Positions 10,072 to 19,806 of a stretch of 64,000 nt of DNA are shown here, piece after piece. The notes beneath the pieces are model-generated. The model had not been told where the DNA came from, ran no database searches, and saw nothing but the letters and a program-made list of their open reading frames with translations. Numbering within the stretch: position 1 is the stretch's first letter; each line of letters begins with the position of its first letter. The DNA comes from an uncultured Sphingomonadales bacterium (GTDB lineage Bacteria > Pseudomonadota > Alphaproteobacteria > Sphingomonadales > Sphingomonadaceae), in NCBI GenBank assembly GCA_903832325.1, contig CAILBC010000004.1:44872-108871 (forward strand), given 5' to 3'. The position numbers were made by a program, and so were the translations under genes.

Positions 10072-10572
10072 CTAGATCATATAGAAGTCGAGCACGCCCG
10101 GGATCAGATCGTTGGCCAGCAACGTCTTCTTTCGCGCGATTCGCCAAGCCTGGCCGATCAACCGGAATGCATATTCATATTGGCCGAACAGCACATGCTG
10201 GGTCTGACGTTTGGGATCGAAATGGTGCACTGCGAATGAGGCGGTGACGCTGGTTGCTGCATCGTCCAGCGGCTGTTGCAGCAGCACGTTCGACGCCAGA
10301 TGCGCGGTACGGCGCAGCGGGATGCTGGCTGGCGACAACCCGCTTTTCAGCCGCCAGACACGGTCGACCAGCGCTTGTCGCCCCTCATAGTAAATCAACG
10401 AAATTTCGGTGTCGGGCGAAGACGTCGGTTCGGCCTCGTTGCGCCAGGACGGCACCCAGTACAACGCATCTTCTGCGTAGAGATCAAGCCAGTCGTCCCA
10501 GGCGCAAATGTCGAGTAAACGCCCTTCGCTGGCGACCAATCGTTCCGCCTCGGCTTGCGTCAGCATGGTCAT
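10072..10572 (-). CDS. ring-hydroxylating dioxygenase beta subunit
   Basis: A 166-residue beta subunit with the SnoaL-like (NTF2) fold; it contains DDWLDLYAEDALYWVPSW near the N-terminus, typical of BenB/XylY small subunits. The start is the ATG overlapping the large-subunit stop by 4 bp (ATGA); the open frame upstream lies over the large-subunit gene and is not used. It is the structural partner of the alpha subunit encoded immediately upstream and has no catalytic metal. Confidence 0.9.
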   Translation of the reverse strand: MTMLTQAEAERLVASEGRLLDICAWDDWLDLYAEDALYWVPSWRNEAEPTSSPDTEISLIYYEGRQALVDRVWRLKSGLSPASIPLRRTAHLASNVLLQQPLDDAATSVTASFAVHHFDPKRQTQHVLFGQYEYAFRLIGQAWRIARKKTLLANDLIPGVLDFYMI

Positions 10573-11951
10573 CGCACCCCTACCGCGTCGTTGTGATCCA
10601 GCGCAAGTCCATCGCTCAGGCGCCTGAGCCATGCCCGGTAATAGGCGTGAAAGATCGTCTCGTCGCCCATGTGCCGGTTGCCGCCGATCGAACGATCCGG
10701 GACCAGCCCGATCATGTCTGAATACCGATCTCCGCCCGGCCGATTGGCGGCGATGCCGCGCGCATAGCCCTGCAACCAGGGATTGGCCTCGCCGCCAAAA
10801 CCTTCCTGACACGCTTCATAGACTACCGCATCGTCGGGCGTGGCCAGACCACTGGGATTGAAGAAGTCCTCGTATTGGCGAATGCGAGTTCGCCGCGCCG
10901 CCGCGCTTTCGCCGATTGGAGCGATGCAGAATGTCTGCATTTCGGTGCGGTTCACCGCAATCGGACGGATGATGCGCAATTGGCTGGATGCGTTTTCGGC
11001 GACTTGCAGGTTGGGAAAAATGGTCAGGTTGCGGGCATGCATCATCCAGTCGGCCTTTGCCTGCCCTACACGCGCCACGATCGCTGGGATCTGTTCATAC
11101 AGTGGCATGGCATCGGCGTTGTCGACCGCCCGCCAATTGAGCACGTGTCCTTCGTCGAAAATATAGCTGCCGCCCGCACCTGCATCCGCTTCATTGGTGA
11201 CCTTTTCGGCGTCCCACATATTGCGCACCGCGCCCGACCATTGCGCTTCGGCCCGGCGTTCCAGCAATTTGACATAAGACGGATGGACCGAGCTGAAATG
11301 ATACTGGTCCGAACAGTTTTCCAGCTGCAACTTCCAGTTGGCGTCATAGGTAAAGCTGGTCGAACCGGGGACCAGTTCGACCCCGTCGGGGCTCTGCTGG
11401 GTAATCAGGTCGATCAGCTTGCGCGCTTCGCCCAGATATTGCTCCAGCGGCATGACATCACCAACCAGACTGCCGAACAGGAACCCGCCGTAGTTTTCAA
11501 GCCGGGGAATTTCGGTAAGATCGTGACTGTCGTGATCGAACGCCGGGGCGTAATTGCCCACCGAACGCGCCTTGACCATCACGTTCCTGCCCGCACTGTC
11601 GAACGACCAACTGTGATAGGGGCAAACGTGAACGCGGGCATTGCCCTGGCGCAACGGGCACACCCGCGCGCCTTTGTGCGGGCAGGAATTGATCAGTGCC
11701 CGGATAGTGCCGGACTTGTCGCGCGTGATCAGCAGTGGTTGGCGGCCGATGCGGGTGGTGATGAAATCATGTTTTTCGCGGATTTGCGATTCAAGACCCA
11801 GGAATACCCAGCCGCCTTCGAACAGGTGCTTCATTTCCAGCGCAAAGATATCCGGATCGGTAAACACGTCGCGATGGATACGAAACACGCCATCGTCAGG
11901 CCGATCATCGACCAGTCCCTGCAGATATTCGGGAGTCTTACCCGTTTTCAT
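10569..11951 (-). CDS. ring-hydroxylating dioxygenase alpha subunit, benzoate/toluate dioxygenase-like
   Basis: A 460-residue large subunit resembling BenA/XylX/AntA: the N-terminal FRIHRDVFTDPDIFALEM and EGGWVFLGLESQI match that branch in spirit. Rieske ligands are C90-x-H92 and C110-x2-H113. Catalytic iron ligands are His218 and His223 in D215QYH...H. Unlike most BenA proteins, the Rieske motif reads CPHKG, not CSHRG. The adjacent gene encodes the beta subunit. No BenC-type reductase or BenD-type dehydrogenase follows, so electrons must come from elsewhere. If the gene products of the hydroxybiphenyl cluster release benzoate, this enzyme is the obvious candidate to take it; that is inference. 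Confidence 0.87.
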   Translation of the reverse strand: MKTGKTPEYLQGLVDDRPDDGVFRIHRDVFTDPDIFALEMKHLFEGGWVFLGLESQIREKHDFITTRIGRQPLLITRDKSGTIRALINSCPHKGARVCPLRQGNARVHVCPYHSWSFDSAGRNVMVKARSVGNYAPAFDHDSHDLTEIPRLENYGGFLFGSLVGDVMPLEQYLGEARKLIDLITQQSPDGVELVPGSTSFTYDANWKLQLENCSDQYHFSSVHPSYVKLLERRAEAQWSGAVRNMWDAEKVTNEADAGAGGSYIFDEGHVLNWRAVDNADAMPLYEQIPAIVARVGQAKADWMMHARNLTIFPNLQVAENASSQLRIIRPIAVNRTEMQTFCIAPIGESAAARRTRIRQYEDFFNPSGLATPDDAVVYEACQEGFGGEANPWLQGYARGIAANRPGGDRYSDMIGLVPDRSIGGNRHMGDETIFHAYYRAWLRRLSDGLALDHNDAVGVR

Positions 11952-11987
11952 ACCCCTGCCTCTACCAATACCAACACCGTCGCTTCG

Positions 11988-13010
11988 CTAATCCAGCGCC
12001 GCCATACGCTCATGCCATGCGCCCAGCACCTCGGGATTGCGCACGTGCAGCGGCTTTTTTCCGGCCAGGCCCAGCAGCACGTTTTCCGCCGCCACCACGG
12101 GCAGACGCCGATAGAGCTCTTCTGAATGGCCCACAGCATGGCCAGTGGCGATCACGCGCGGATGCCTGCGCAGCGGATTGTCGAGCGGGGTCGGTTCGAT
12201 GTCCCAGGTGTCGATGGCAGCGCCGGACAAATGCCCGCTGTCCAACGCTTCCAGCAGTGCGGTTTCATCGACGCAGCCGCCGCGCCCCATGTTGATCAGC
12301 ACCGCGCCGCGCTTCATCCGGGCAATCGCCGCGCGATCAATAATGTTGCGTGTTTCAGCGCTCAGAGTGACCAGCGGCAGCACGACATCCGCTTGCGCCA
12401 GCAATTGGTCAAGCGGTAGCATTTCAACGTCAAGCCGCGCGGCAAGCAGCGGATCCACATATGGGTCGGTTGCCACAATCCGGCAATTCCACCCCGCCAG
12501 CCGCCGCGCAATCCCCTGCCCGATCCGCCCCAGCCCGATCATGCCGATCACCGCGCCATCAACCATGCGCCCGGCCGGAATTGGTTTCCACCGCCCCTCG
12601 GCCAGCGCGGCCACTTTGCCCGGCAGGTTTTTCAGCAACGCGGCGATCAGCATCACCCCGGCTTCGGCCATACCGTCATAGTTTTCGGCAACCGCCCCGT
12701 GCGCAACCACGATCCCCAAATCGGTCGCGGCGGCCACATCGATGGTCTCGGTGCCGATGATGCTTGATGCGATCACGCGCGTGCGCGGCGCGTGCTCCAG
12801 CACCGCGCGGGGCAAAGTGAGCCTGGGAAATGTACCGATCCAGGCATCGGCAACCGGCGCAAATTCGGCGATCAGCGCTGCGGTCCATTCACCCGCGCTT
12901 GCCGGGATCACCCGCACATCGCAACCGGCTGCCTGCAACATCTCCGCCGCGACCGCATGCGGGCCAGCGCCGAACGATGCGACAACCACCGGTTTGCCGC
13001 GCCCGGTCAT
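11988..13010 (-). CDS. D-isomer specific 2-hydroxyacid dehydrogenase
   Basis: A 340-residue NAD(P)-dependent D-2-hydroxyacid dehydrogenase. The Rossmann motif GLGRIGQG begins at 159. The catalytic set is visible as Arg243 (MGRGG), a Glu near 272 (DIEP) and His291 (GHAVGHSEE). The family reduces or oxidises 2-oxo/2-hydroxy acids, such as glyoxylate, hydroxypyruvate and aryl pyruvates. Its ATG overlaps the upstream acyl-CoA synthetase stop by 4 bp, and the benzoate-type oxygenase follows after 36 bp, so all probably share one transcript. The physiological substrate is not evident. Confidence 0.85.
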   Translation of the reverse strand: MTGRGKPVVVASFGAGPHAVAAEMLQAAGCDVRVIPASAGEWTAALIAEFAPVADAWIGTFPRLTLPRAVLEHAPRTRVIASSIIGTETIDVAAATDLGIVVAHGAVAENYDGMAEAGVMLIAALLKNLPGKVAALAEGRWKPIPAGRMVDGAVIGMIGLGRIGQGIARRLAGWNCRIVATDPYVDPLLAARLDVEMLPLDQLLAQADVVLPLVTLSAETRNIIDRAAIARMKRGAVLINMGRGGCVDETALLEALDSGHLSGAAIDTWDIEPTPLDNPLRRHPRVIATGHAVGHSEELYRRLPVVAAENVLLGLAGKKPLHVRNPEVLGAWHERMAALD

Positions 13011-15115
13011 GGCGCAGCCGTCACGATCAGCGCGTCGAGCGCAATTGGCGGCTGATCGGGATAGGCGATCAGCGGGTTGATATCGATTTCCGCGATGTCG
13101 GGATGCGCGCGCAACATGGTGCCGACCGTGCTGATCAGCGCAACCAATTCATCGATGGAGATACCCGGCTGGCCACGATGCCCCTCGATCAGGCCATGCG
13201 CCTGCAGTTTGCCCAATTCCTGGCGGATCAGTTGCGCAGACAAATCGGCCGGGGCCAGCCGCACATCACGCAGCACTTCGATCCACACCCCGCCCAGCCC
13301 GAACAGCACCACCGGCCCCCAGTGCGCATCGCGCCGCCCGCCGACCACGAGTTCCAGACCGGGGGCAATCATTTCCTCTACCAGACAGCCATCGACCACC
13401 GCATCGGGGCGGAGCGCCTGGGCCCGTGCCACCATTTCGGCCCACGCGGTGCGCAGGGCGTCCGGGTTGGCAATGCCGAGCATGACCCCGCCAATCTCGG
13501 TCTTGTGCGGCAGCGCTGCCGACTGGATTTTCAGCACCACTGGCCAGCCGAGCTGCGTGGCGATCTGTACCGCGGCATCGGCATCGGCGGCAAGGCCTCC
13601 ACGCGGCGTGCGCACGCCCAGCGAGCGCAGCAACGCCTTGCCGACATGTTCGGCCTGCGTGCCCGGTTGCCAGTTCAGCGCGGCCACGGCAGGCGCTGGC
13701 TGGCGGGGAACCGCAGCGTCCTGTTTTAGACGGGCATACCGCTGGAGTGTAGCAAACGCGCGCAAAGCCCGCTCCGAAGAGCGCAGGAACGGCACGTTCC
13801 TGCTGGTAATGCGCTGCGGCAAACCCGGATCAACCGGTGCATCGCCCAGCACGACATAGGCGCACGGTTTTTGCACGCCGTCCAGCGCCGGCAGGATCGC
13901 GTCAGCCTTGATCACGCCCACTTCGGGCGAACCGGGCATCACGGCAATCAGCAAGCCACCGCAGCCGGGATCGGCAAGCAGCGCGGCGGCGGCATCGCCG
14001 TAAAGCTGCATTTCCTTAAGGCCTTGCGCCGTAATGTCGAGCGGGTTGCTGACTTCGGCGAAAGCAGGCAGAACCTTTCGCAGTCGTTCGCTGGTCTGAT
14101 CCGCCAATTGCGGCAGGGCGAATCCATGGCCGTCGGCATAATCCAGCGCCAGCCCGCGCATCGCCCCGGAATCCGACATGACCGCCGGCCCTGCCGCCAG
14201 CGGATTGGGAAAACGGGTGAGGAATTCGCTGGCGTCGAGGAATTCTTCCAGCGTTTCCACTACAATCACCGCTTCAGAGGCGACCATTGCTCGCATCACC
14301 TCGTGATCGCCCGACAACGCGCCGGTGTGCGATGCGGCGGAATCACGCGCGGCCTGGCTTTTGCCCGGATGCATCAGGATCACCGGCTTGCTGGCAAGTC
14401 GCGCGCGGCGTGCCAATGCCAGGAATTTTTGCGGCTGGCGCAATTGTTCGGCAAACACCGCAATCGCGCTGGTATGCGGATCATCGACGAAATGGGCCAT
14501 GAAATCTTCGATGCCGCTGACCGCTTCATTGCCGGTCGCCACCGCATAGGCCACGCCATAATTGCGGGCAAACGCCGACATCCAGGTGCTGCCCATCATC
14601 GCGCCGCTTTGCGCCAGGATCGCGACCGCGCGCTGGCCTTTGGGCGTGACCTTGCGCGCCGGGCCAAAGGCGAGCGTGATACCGTCGATATAGTTGGTCA
14701 TGCCCAGCGTGTTGGGGCCGAGTACCGCCATATTGGCGCCGCGCGCAATCGCGGTCAATTGCGCCTGCAACTGCCGGCCTTCGTCGTCAGCCTCGGCAAA
14801 ACCGGCGGCAAAGATCACCACGCCGCCGACTTTGCGCCGTGCGCAAGCCGCGACCGCCTCGACCACGCCCGATCGCGGCAGCGCGATGATAACCGCGTCG
14901 ATGCCTTCGGGCAGATCGTCGATCGACGGCACGCAGGGTCGCCCCCGCACGGTGGCGTTGTTGCGGCTGACCAGATGGATCTCTTCGATGCCAAAGTTTT
15001 CCAGATTTTGCAGGGCACGGCCGCCCATCGACCCCGAACTGTCGGACACGCCGATCACGGCCACCGAACGTGGTCGCAGCAACCGGCCAACATCTCCGCC
15101 GTTATCTGGAGTCAT
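13007..15115 (-). CDS. ADP-forming acyl-CoA synthetase (fused alpha-beta)
   Basis: About 702 residues: an N-terminal CoA-binding domain (SVAVIGVSD near the start), two flavodoxin-like succinyl-CoA-ligase domains, and a C-terminal ATP-grasp domain (WPVVLKIQS, HKTEIGGV, VVLFGLGGVWIEVL). The phosphorylated histidine is His263 in ASHTGALSG. It makes an acyl-CoA from acid, CoA and ATP with release of ADP and phosphate. The sphingomonad feruloyl-CoA synthetase FerA belongs to this superfamily, so an aromatic or phenylpropanoid acid is a reasonable substrate. I use the ATG at 15115, with GAGAG upstream; a GTG at 15124 is possible. It heads an operon with the hydroxyacid dehydrogenase and the dioxygenase. 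Confidence 0.85.
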   Translation of the reverse strand: MTPDNGGDVGRLLRPRSVAVIGVSDSSGSMGGRALQNLENFGIEEIHLVSRNNATVRGRPCVPSIDDLPEGIDAVIIALPRSGVVEAVAACARRKVGGVVIFAAGFAEADDEGRQLQAQLTAIARGANMAVLGPNTLGMTNYIDGITLAFGPARKVTPKGQRAVAILAQSGAMMGSTWMSAFARNYGVAYAVATGNEAVSGIEDFMAHFVDDPHTSAIAVFAEQLRQPQKFLALARRARLASKPVILMHPGKSQAARDSAASHTGALSGDHEVMRAMVASEAVIVVETLEEFLDASEFLTRFPNPLAAGPAVMSDSGAMRGLALDYADGHGFALPQLADQTSERLRKVLPAFAEVSNPLDITAQGLKEMQLYGDAAAALLADPGCGGLLIAVMPGSPEVGVIKADAILPALDGVQKPCAYVVLGDAPVDPGLPQRITSRNVPFLRSSERALRAFATLQRYARLKQDAAVPRQPAPAVAALNWQPGTQAEHVGKALLRSLGVRTPRGGLAADADAAVQIATQLGWPVVLKIQSAALPHKTEIGGVMLGIANPDALRTAWAEMVARAQALRPDAVVDGCLVEEMIAPGLELVVGGRRDAHWGPVVLFGLGGVWIEVLRDVRLAPADLSAQLIRQELGKLQAHGLIEGHRGQPGISIDELVALISTVGTMLRAHPDIAEIDINPLIAYPDQPPIALDALIVTAAP

Positions 15116-15261
15116 GCCTCTCACTCTCTGCTTGTCTGTTTTGGCACGACCGCACGTTGGGGTCGAAACACTTCATAAAGGCCGCTGTTACGGGCGAGAT
15201 TCACATTGCAAATGCCGTGATTGGCCCATTGGTGCGACGCCAATCGAATAACATCCAGCCT

Positions 15262-15282
15262 GATATAAGGCAACCGAATATA
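15262..15282. promoter_or_regulatory. ATATAAGGCA motif upstream of acyl-CoA synthetase
   Basis: A 21-bp element (GATATAAGGCAACCGAATAT plus one base) closely resembles the element at 47245-47267 in front of a MarR gene: both have ATATAAGGCA followed by about 5 bp and ATAT. Nearby, GATTGGC (15219-15225) and GCCAATC (15239-15245) form a separate 7-bp inverted repeat. Confidence 0.4.
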
Positions 15283-15305
15283 GAAACTCCAGAGGGCTTT
15301 CGCGT

Positions 15306-16928
15306 TCATGCGGCCACCCGAGCATCAGCCAAGATCATATCCGCCGCTTTTTCGGCAATCGCCAGCGTGGGAAAATTGGTGTGGCCCGAAACCAGCGCGG
15401 GCATGATCGACGCGTCAACCACACGCAGCGCGCCCAGCCCATGCACGCGCAATCCGGCGTCCACCACCGCCATGCAATCATCGGCTGGGCCCATCCTGCA
15501 CGAGCCGACAGCGTGGTGGATCGACAGCCCGGTCTGCCGAGCATAGGCAAGCAGCTCGTCATCGCGATGCAACTGTGCACCGGGCGACACTTCTTCGCCG
15601 CGCAGCCGCGAAAACGCGGCGGTCTCGATCAACTGGCGGCTGAGCTTCAGCCCGGCAACTGTGACGCGCTGATCTTCCTCGTGGGCAAGGTAGCCCGGAC
15701 GGATGGCAGGCGCCTGATCGGAATTCGCGGAACGGGCATGGACCGACCCGCGACTGCGCGGGCGCAGCGGAACAGCAGCGAACGACAGCGCCGGAAAACT
15801 GTCCAGTCCGCTGAAATCAGGCGATTGGGTGACCGAAAACGGGGTGATCGTCAGTTCCAGATCAGGTAGCGCAACCGTGCGGTCGGAACGCGCAAAGATC
15901 AGCATATGCGCGGCACCCGCGCTGAACAGGCCGGTGCGAAACAGGCCGAACCGGGCGATCTGGGTCAGCAGCCGCCAGCCCCGCGCGCGCTCGTTGAACG
16001 TGATCGCGCGCGTTGTCTTCCACACGCTGCGGGCAATGAAATGGTCCTGCAGATTTTCGCCAACGCCGGGCAGATTCGCCACAACCTCGATCCCCAGGCC
16101 CTGCAATCGCGCGGCATTGCCGACGCCCGACAATTCGAGCAGGTGCGGCGATCCGATCGCGCCCGCCGCCAGGATAACTTCGCCGCGCGCCGAGGCATGG
16201 CATGCAACACCATTTTGCCGGTAATCGACCCGGACCGCCCGCATTCCGGCAAAGCGGATACGTGCCGCTTGGGCGCCGCATTCGACAACCAGATTGGGAC
16301 GCCCGCGTACCGGATGCAAATAGGCCTTCGCCGCGCTGTCGCGCAGCCCGCGTCGCAGCGAACGCTGGCAATGGGCAATGCCTTCGATTGCGCCGCTGTT
16401 GTAATCCGGGTTGTACGCCAGACCGCATTGCGCCGCCGCCGCAATCAGCGCGGCGGACAAGCGCGGCAAGTCCTTGCTGGTTTCGACATTGACCGGGCCA
16501 TCATGCCCCCGCGTCGGGTGGGCAAAACCGGGCGCATTCTCGATCTTGCGAAAGTACGGCAACAGCGCGGCAAAATCCCAGCCGGGATTGCCGGCGGCGG
16601 CCCAGGCGTCATAGTCCTGTGCCAAGCCTCGGGTCACCACGTGCCCGTTGATCGAGCTCGATCCGCCCAGCACCTTGCCGCGCGGCAGCATAATCTTGCG
16701 CTGTGCTGTCGCCGCATCAGGCTCGGTGCGATACAGCCAGTTGACCGACGCATCATGCAAGGTCTTGCCAAAGCCGATCGGGATATGGATCCAGCGATTG
16801 CGATCTTCGGGCCCGGCTTCCAGCAGCAGGACGCGATGCGCGGGATTTTCGCTCAGCCGCGCGGCCAACACGCAACCGGCGCTGCCCGCCCCGACAATGA
16901 CATAGTCAAAATCGGCCACCCCGGTCAT
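15306..16928 (-). CDS. GMC-family FAD-dependent alcohol oxidoreductase
   Basis: A 540-residue glucose-methanol-choline oxidoreductase. The ADP-binding GAGSAGC lies at 13-19, the GMC signature around GGSSSINGH, and the active-site histidine in HHAVGSCRMG at about 471. The second catalytic position falls in SGHTNFPTLAIAEKAAD (His about 516). The family oxidises primary or secondary alcohols to aldehydes or ketones. It starts 3 bp after the aldehyde dehydrogenase stop, so the order P450, aldehyde dehydrogenase, GMC enzyme on one transcript suggests stepwise oxidation of a methyl or alkyl carbon to a carboxylate. Confidence 0.9.
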   Translation of the reverse strand: MTGVADFDYVIVGAGSAGCVLAARLSENPAHRVLLLEAGPEDRNRWIHIPIGFGKTLHDASVNWLYRTEPDAATAQRKIMLPRGKVLGGSSSINGHVVTRGLAQDYDAWAAAGNPGWDFAALLPYFRKIENAPGFAHPTRGHDGPVNVETSKDLPRLSAALIAAAAQCGLAYNPDYNSGAIEGIAHCQRSLRRGLRDSAAKAYLHPVRGRPNLVVECGAQAARIRFAGMRAVRVDYRQNGVACHASARGEVILAAGAIGSPHLLELSGVGNAARLQGLGIEVVANLPGVGENLQDHFIARSVWKTTRAITFNERARGWRLLTQIARFGLFRTGLFSAGAAHMLIFARSDRTVALPDLELTITPFSVTQSPDFSGLDSFPALSFAAVPLRPRSRGSVHARSANSDQAPAIRPGYLAHEEDQRVTVAGLKLSRQLIETAAFSRLRGEEVSPGAQLHRDDELLAYARQTGLSIHHAVGSCRMGPADDCMAVVDAGLRVHGLGALRVVDASIMPALVSGHTNFPTLAIAEKAADMILADARVAA

Positions 16929-16931
16929 GGC

Positions 16932-18371
16932 TCAACCTTCGACAATGTACTTGTTCACCATGCACCCGGCCAGCGCCTCCGGCCCGCCATCCGACCCATG
17001 GCCGCTATCCTTGACGCCGCCGAAAGGAGTTTCCGGCCCGGTCAACACGGGGAAGTTGATGCCGATCATGCCGGTTTCCACTTCGTCGCCCAGCGCGCGC
17101 ATGATCTTGGCCGAGCGCGTGAAGGCATAGGACGCAAGGCCGAAGGGCAAGCGATTGGCCTTGGCAATGGCGTCGTCCAGATCATCGAACGACTGGGTGA
17201 CAATCACCGGGCCGAACGGTTCTTCGGACATGATCCGCGCCGTGTCCGGCACATTGGTCAGCACGGTCGGTTGCAGAAAAAATCCGGCATTGCTCACCGG
17301 ATTTCCACCACAGGCTAGTGTGGCACCGGCCGCAACCGCGTCGCTGATCATGCTCGTCAACGCCGGAACCCGGCGCGGATTGGCCAGCGGGCCCATTTGC
17401 ACGGTGGAGTCCATGCCGTTGCCGATTATCAGGCGGCTGGCGGCTGCGGAAAACGCTGTGCAAAAGCGGTCGTGGATTGAATTCTGGAGATAGAACCGGG
17501 TCGGCGCGATACAGATTTGCCCGGCGTTGCGAAATTTGGCGGCCATCATCATCGCCACCGCCGTGTCAAGATCGGCGTCGTCGAAGATCAGCACCGGCGC
17601 ATGCCCGCCCAGTTCCATCGTCGCCGGTTTCATCCTGTCCGCTGCCAGCCGTGCCAGTTGTTTCCCGATTGCGGTGGACCCGGTAAAGGTGACCTTGCGG
17701 ATGATCGGCGAGGTGATGAGATAGGTTGAAATATCGGCCGGAATGCCGAACACCACATTCAGCACGCCTTTGGGAAGGCCCGCGTCATCGAGCGCCCTGG
17801 CTAGTGCGAGCGCGCTCCACGGCGTCTCTTCGGCTGGTTTGATCACCATCGAACAGCCCGCGCCAAGCGCAGCACCGATCTTGCGCGAAGGGATGGTGGC
17901 GGGGAAATTCCACGGCGTAAAGGCTGCCACCGGGCCGATCGGTTCGGGGATCACCAGATGGCGCACGCCCGGCTGTCGGCTCGGCACGACCCGGCCATAG
18001 GCACGCCGTCCTTCTTCGGCGAACCAGTCGAAATATTCGCCACAGCCCGCCATTTCCATGATCGCCTGCGCGATCGGCTTGCCCTGCTCCAGCGTGGTCA
18101 GGCGGCCCAACACCGGCGCGCGTTCGCGCAACAGGTTGGCCGCGCGGCGCAAAATCGCCGAACGATCGATCGCGGACATGCGCCGCCACACACGAAATCC
18201 CTTGGCTGCAGCATCCAGCGCTTCATCCAGATCGGCCGTGGTCGCCACCGGCACGCGGCCGATTTCGTCGCCGGTGGCCGGGTTGAGCACCGGCAGCGTG
18301 TCGCGCCCGACGGCGTCGATCCAGCGCCCGGCGATGAACAGTTGGGGGGCGGGGTAATCCTGATCAACCAT
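16932..18371 (-). CDS. NAD(P)-dependent aldehyde dehydrogenase (succinate semialdehyde dehydrogenase-like)
   Basis: A 479-residue aldehyde dehydrogenase with catalytic Glu253 (MELGGHAP) and Cys287 (GQICIAPTRF), the TPWNFP cofactor region and the C-terminal PFGGVKDSGHG. It has the same length and the same motif positions as the enzyme at 50074-51513, so the two are paralogues. The overall pattern is nearest to the GabD/semialdehyde branch. Sitting between a P450 and a GMC oxidoreductase, its local role may be oxidising the aldehyde they produce. Confidence 0.9.
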   Translation of the reverse strand: MVDQDYPAPQLFIAGRWIDAVGRDTLPVLNPATGDEIGRVPVATTADLDEALDAAAKGFRVWRRMSAIDRSAILRRAANLLRERAPVLGRLTTLEQGKPIAQAIMEMAGCGEYFDWFAEEGRRAYGRVVPSRQPGVRHLVIPEPIGPVAAFTPWNFPATIPSRKIGAALGAGCSMVIKPAEETPWSALALARALDDAGLPKGVLNVVFGIPADISTYLITSPIIRKVTFTGSTAIGKQLARLAADRMKPATMELGGHAPVLIFDDADLDTAVAMMMAAKFRNAGQICIAPTRFYLQNSIHDRFCTAFSAAASRLIIGNGMDSTVQMGPLANPRRVPALTSMISDAVAAGATLACGGNPVSNAGFFLQPTVLTNVPDTARIMSEEPFGPVIVTQSFDDLDDAIAKANRLPFGLASYAFTRSAKIMRALGDEVETGMIGINFPVLTGPETPFGGVKDSGHGSDGGPEALAGCMVNKYIVEG

Positions 18372-18406
18372 TGCACGTCTTCTTACCTGGATTGGTTGGC
18401 GCCGGT

Positions 18407-19642
18407 TCAGATCACGGTGAATCGCACCGGCAGATTGACCACACCCGAAATAAACAGGCTCTCGGTCCGCTTGACTGGCCCGGTCAGCGCGAAATTGTCG
18501 GTGCGTTCAATCAGCCGTTTGAAGAACTGTTTGACCTCCAGCCGCGCCAGGTGCTGGCCCAGGCAGGCATGCGCGCCCGCACCGAGCGCCACATGGCGAT
18601 TGCCAGTGCGGTCGATCCGGAACGCGTCAGGTTCGGCAAGCACGGCTTCATCGCGCGATCCCGAAGGGAAGGCCAGCATCAACGAATCCCCCTGGCGAAT
18701 GACCTGCCCGCCAAGGGCACAGTCGGCGCTGGCGGTGCGAAAGAAGTGTTTCACCGGCGCCACCCAGCGCATCATTTCATCGGCCAAGGTGTCCAGACAC
18801 GCCGGGTTTTCGCGCAGCTTGCGCATTTCCTCGGGGTGTTCGATCAATGCCAGCAGGCCACCGGCGATGGTTGAGCTGGTGGTGTCGTGCCCGGCGGTCG
18901 CCACCGTCAGGAAGTAGGAAAAGGTTTCAAAATCACCGAGCGGCTGACCGTTGATTTGCGCATTGGCGATCTTGCTGGCGATGTCATCGCGCGGATTGGC
19001 GCGGCGGTCTTCGACAATCGGCCGAAAATAATCGAAAAAGGCCTGGACCGTGCCGCGCTTGTCCGCGCCCTTGGTACCGGGCGCGTCGTTGAAGATTTGC
19101 AGCGTCAGTTCCAGCATGCGCGCCTCGTCCGTTTTGGGGACGCCCAGCAGGCTCATGATGACGCGCAGCGGATACCACAGCGCGATGTCGCGCGCGAAAT
19201 CGCACTCGGGCGCGCGGGCCACCAGCCGGTCGACAAATTCGACGGCCAGGGCGTCGATTTCTTCGGTCATGCGATTGACCGCGGGCAACAGGAACTGACG
19301 ACTGGTGATCGCGCGATTTTGCCGATGCTCGTCGCCATCCATGTTGTTCATCGAACGGATCATTTCGCGATGGCCACCCTGCGTTTTCGACAGGGCCTCT
19401 TCGATCGTGGCAGGTTTGAGCACGGCGCGCGGCGCGTTGAGATAGGTTGCCGCCGCGCCTTCGGCGGTCATTATATCGGCATGCCGCGACACCAGCCAGA
19501 ACGGCGCAAAGCCATCGGGCGCGGTCCAGCGCACGGGTTCGTTCCGGCGCAGATGGCGAAACAGCGCATGGTACCGTTCCGGGTTGGCATAAAGGCCGGG
19601 ATCAACCACCGCGCGGTCGATATCCATCAGATCGGCATTCAT
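18407..19642 (-). CDS. cytochrome P450
   Basis: A 411-residue soluble bacterial P450. I chose the ATG at 19642, preceded by GGGGGTAGGGG, over a longer frame. The I-helix oxygen-binding AGHDTTSS starts at 250, the K-helix E-x-x-R is EMMR at 289-292, and the haem cysteine is Cys360 in GAGAHACLG. The phenylalanine usual at the start of the haem loop is replaced by Leu. The sequence has the general look of the terpene/alkyl-hydroxylating class (CYP108/111/101 neighbourhood), but substrate cannot be read. No dedicated ferredoxin or reductase adjoins it. It is first in the transcript with the aldehyde dehydrogenase and GMC enzyme. Confidence 0.9.
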   Translation of the reverse strand: MNADLMDIDRAVVDPGLYANPERYHALFRHLRRNEPVRWTAPDGFAPFWLVSRHADIMTAEGAAATYLNAPRAVLKPATIEEALSKTQGGHREMIRSMNNMDGDEHRQNRAITSRQFLLPAVNRMTEEIDALAVEFVDRLVARAPECDFARDIALWYPLRVIMSLLGVPKTDEARMLELTLQIFNDAPGTKGADKRGTVQAFFDYFRPIVEDRRANPRDDIASKIANAQINGQPLGDFETFSYFLTVATAGHDTTSSTIAGGLLALIEHPEEMRKLRENPACLDTLADEMMRWVAPVKHFFRTASADCALGGQVIRQGDSLMLAFPSGSRDEAVLAEPDAFRIDRTGNRHVALGAGAHACLGQHLARLEVKQFFKRLIERTDNFALTGPVKRTESLFISGVVNLPVRFTVI

Positions 19643-19681
19643 GCCCCTACCCCCTGTTGATCGAGCCTGCAGTATATTTGA

Positions 19682-19691
19682 AAGACGTCTG
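19682..19691. promoter_or_regulatory. AAGACGTCTG operator-like site, P450 promoter
   Basis: This copy of the CAGAYGTCTG palindrome (central AGACGTCT perfect) lies 40 bp upstream of the P450 start, where a repressor or activator would act. Confidence 0.4.
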
Positions 19692-19806
19692 TGTACTGTG
19701 TTCACGCGCAATCATCAAGCGGCAACTTTACCCGAATACCTGATGCATTTTATGGCGATGGCAGACATTTCGGGCAATTGACTCAAGCCAAATCCACGCT
19801 AATACT

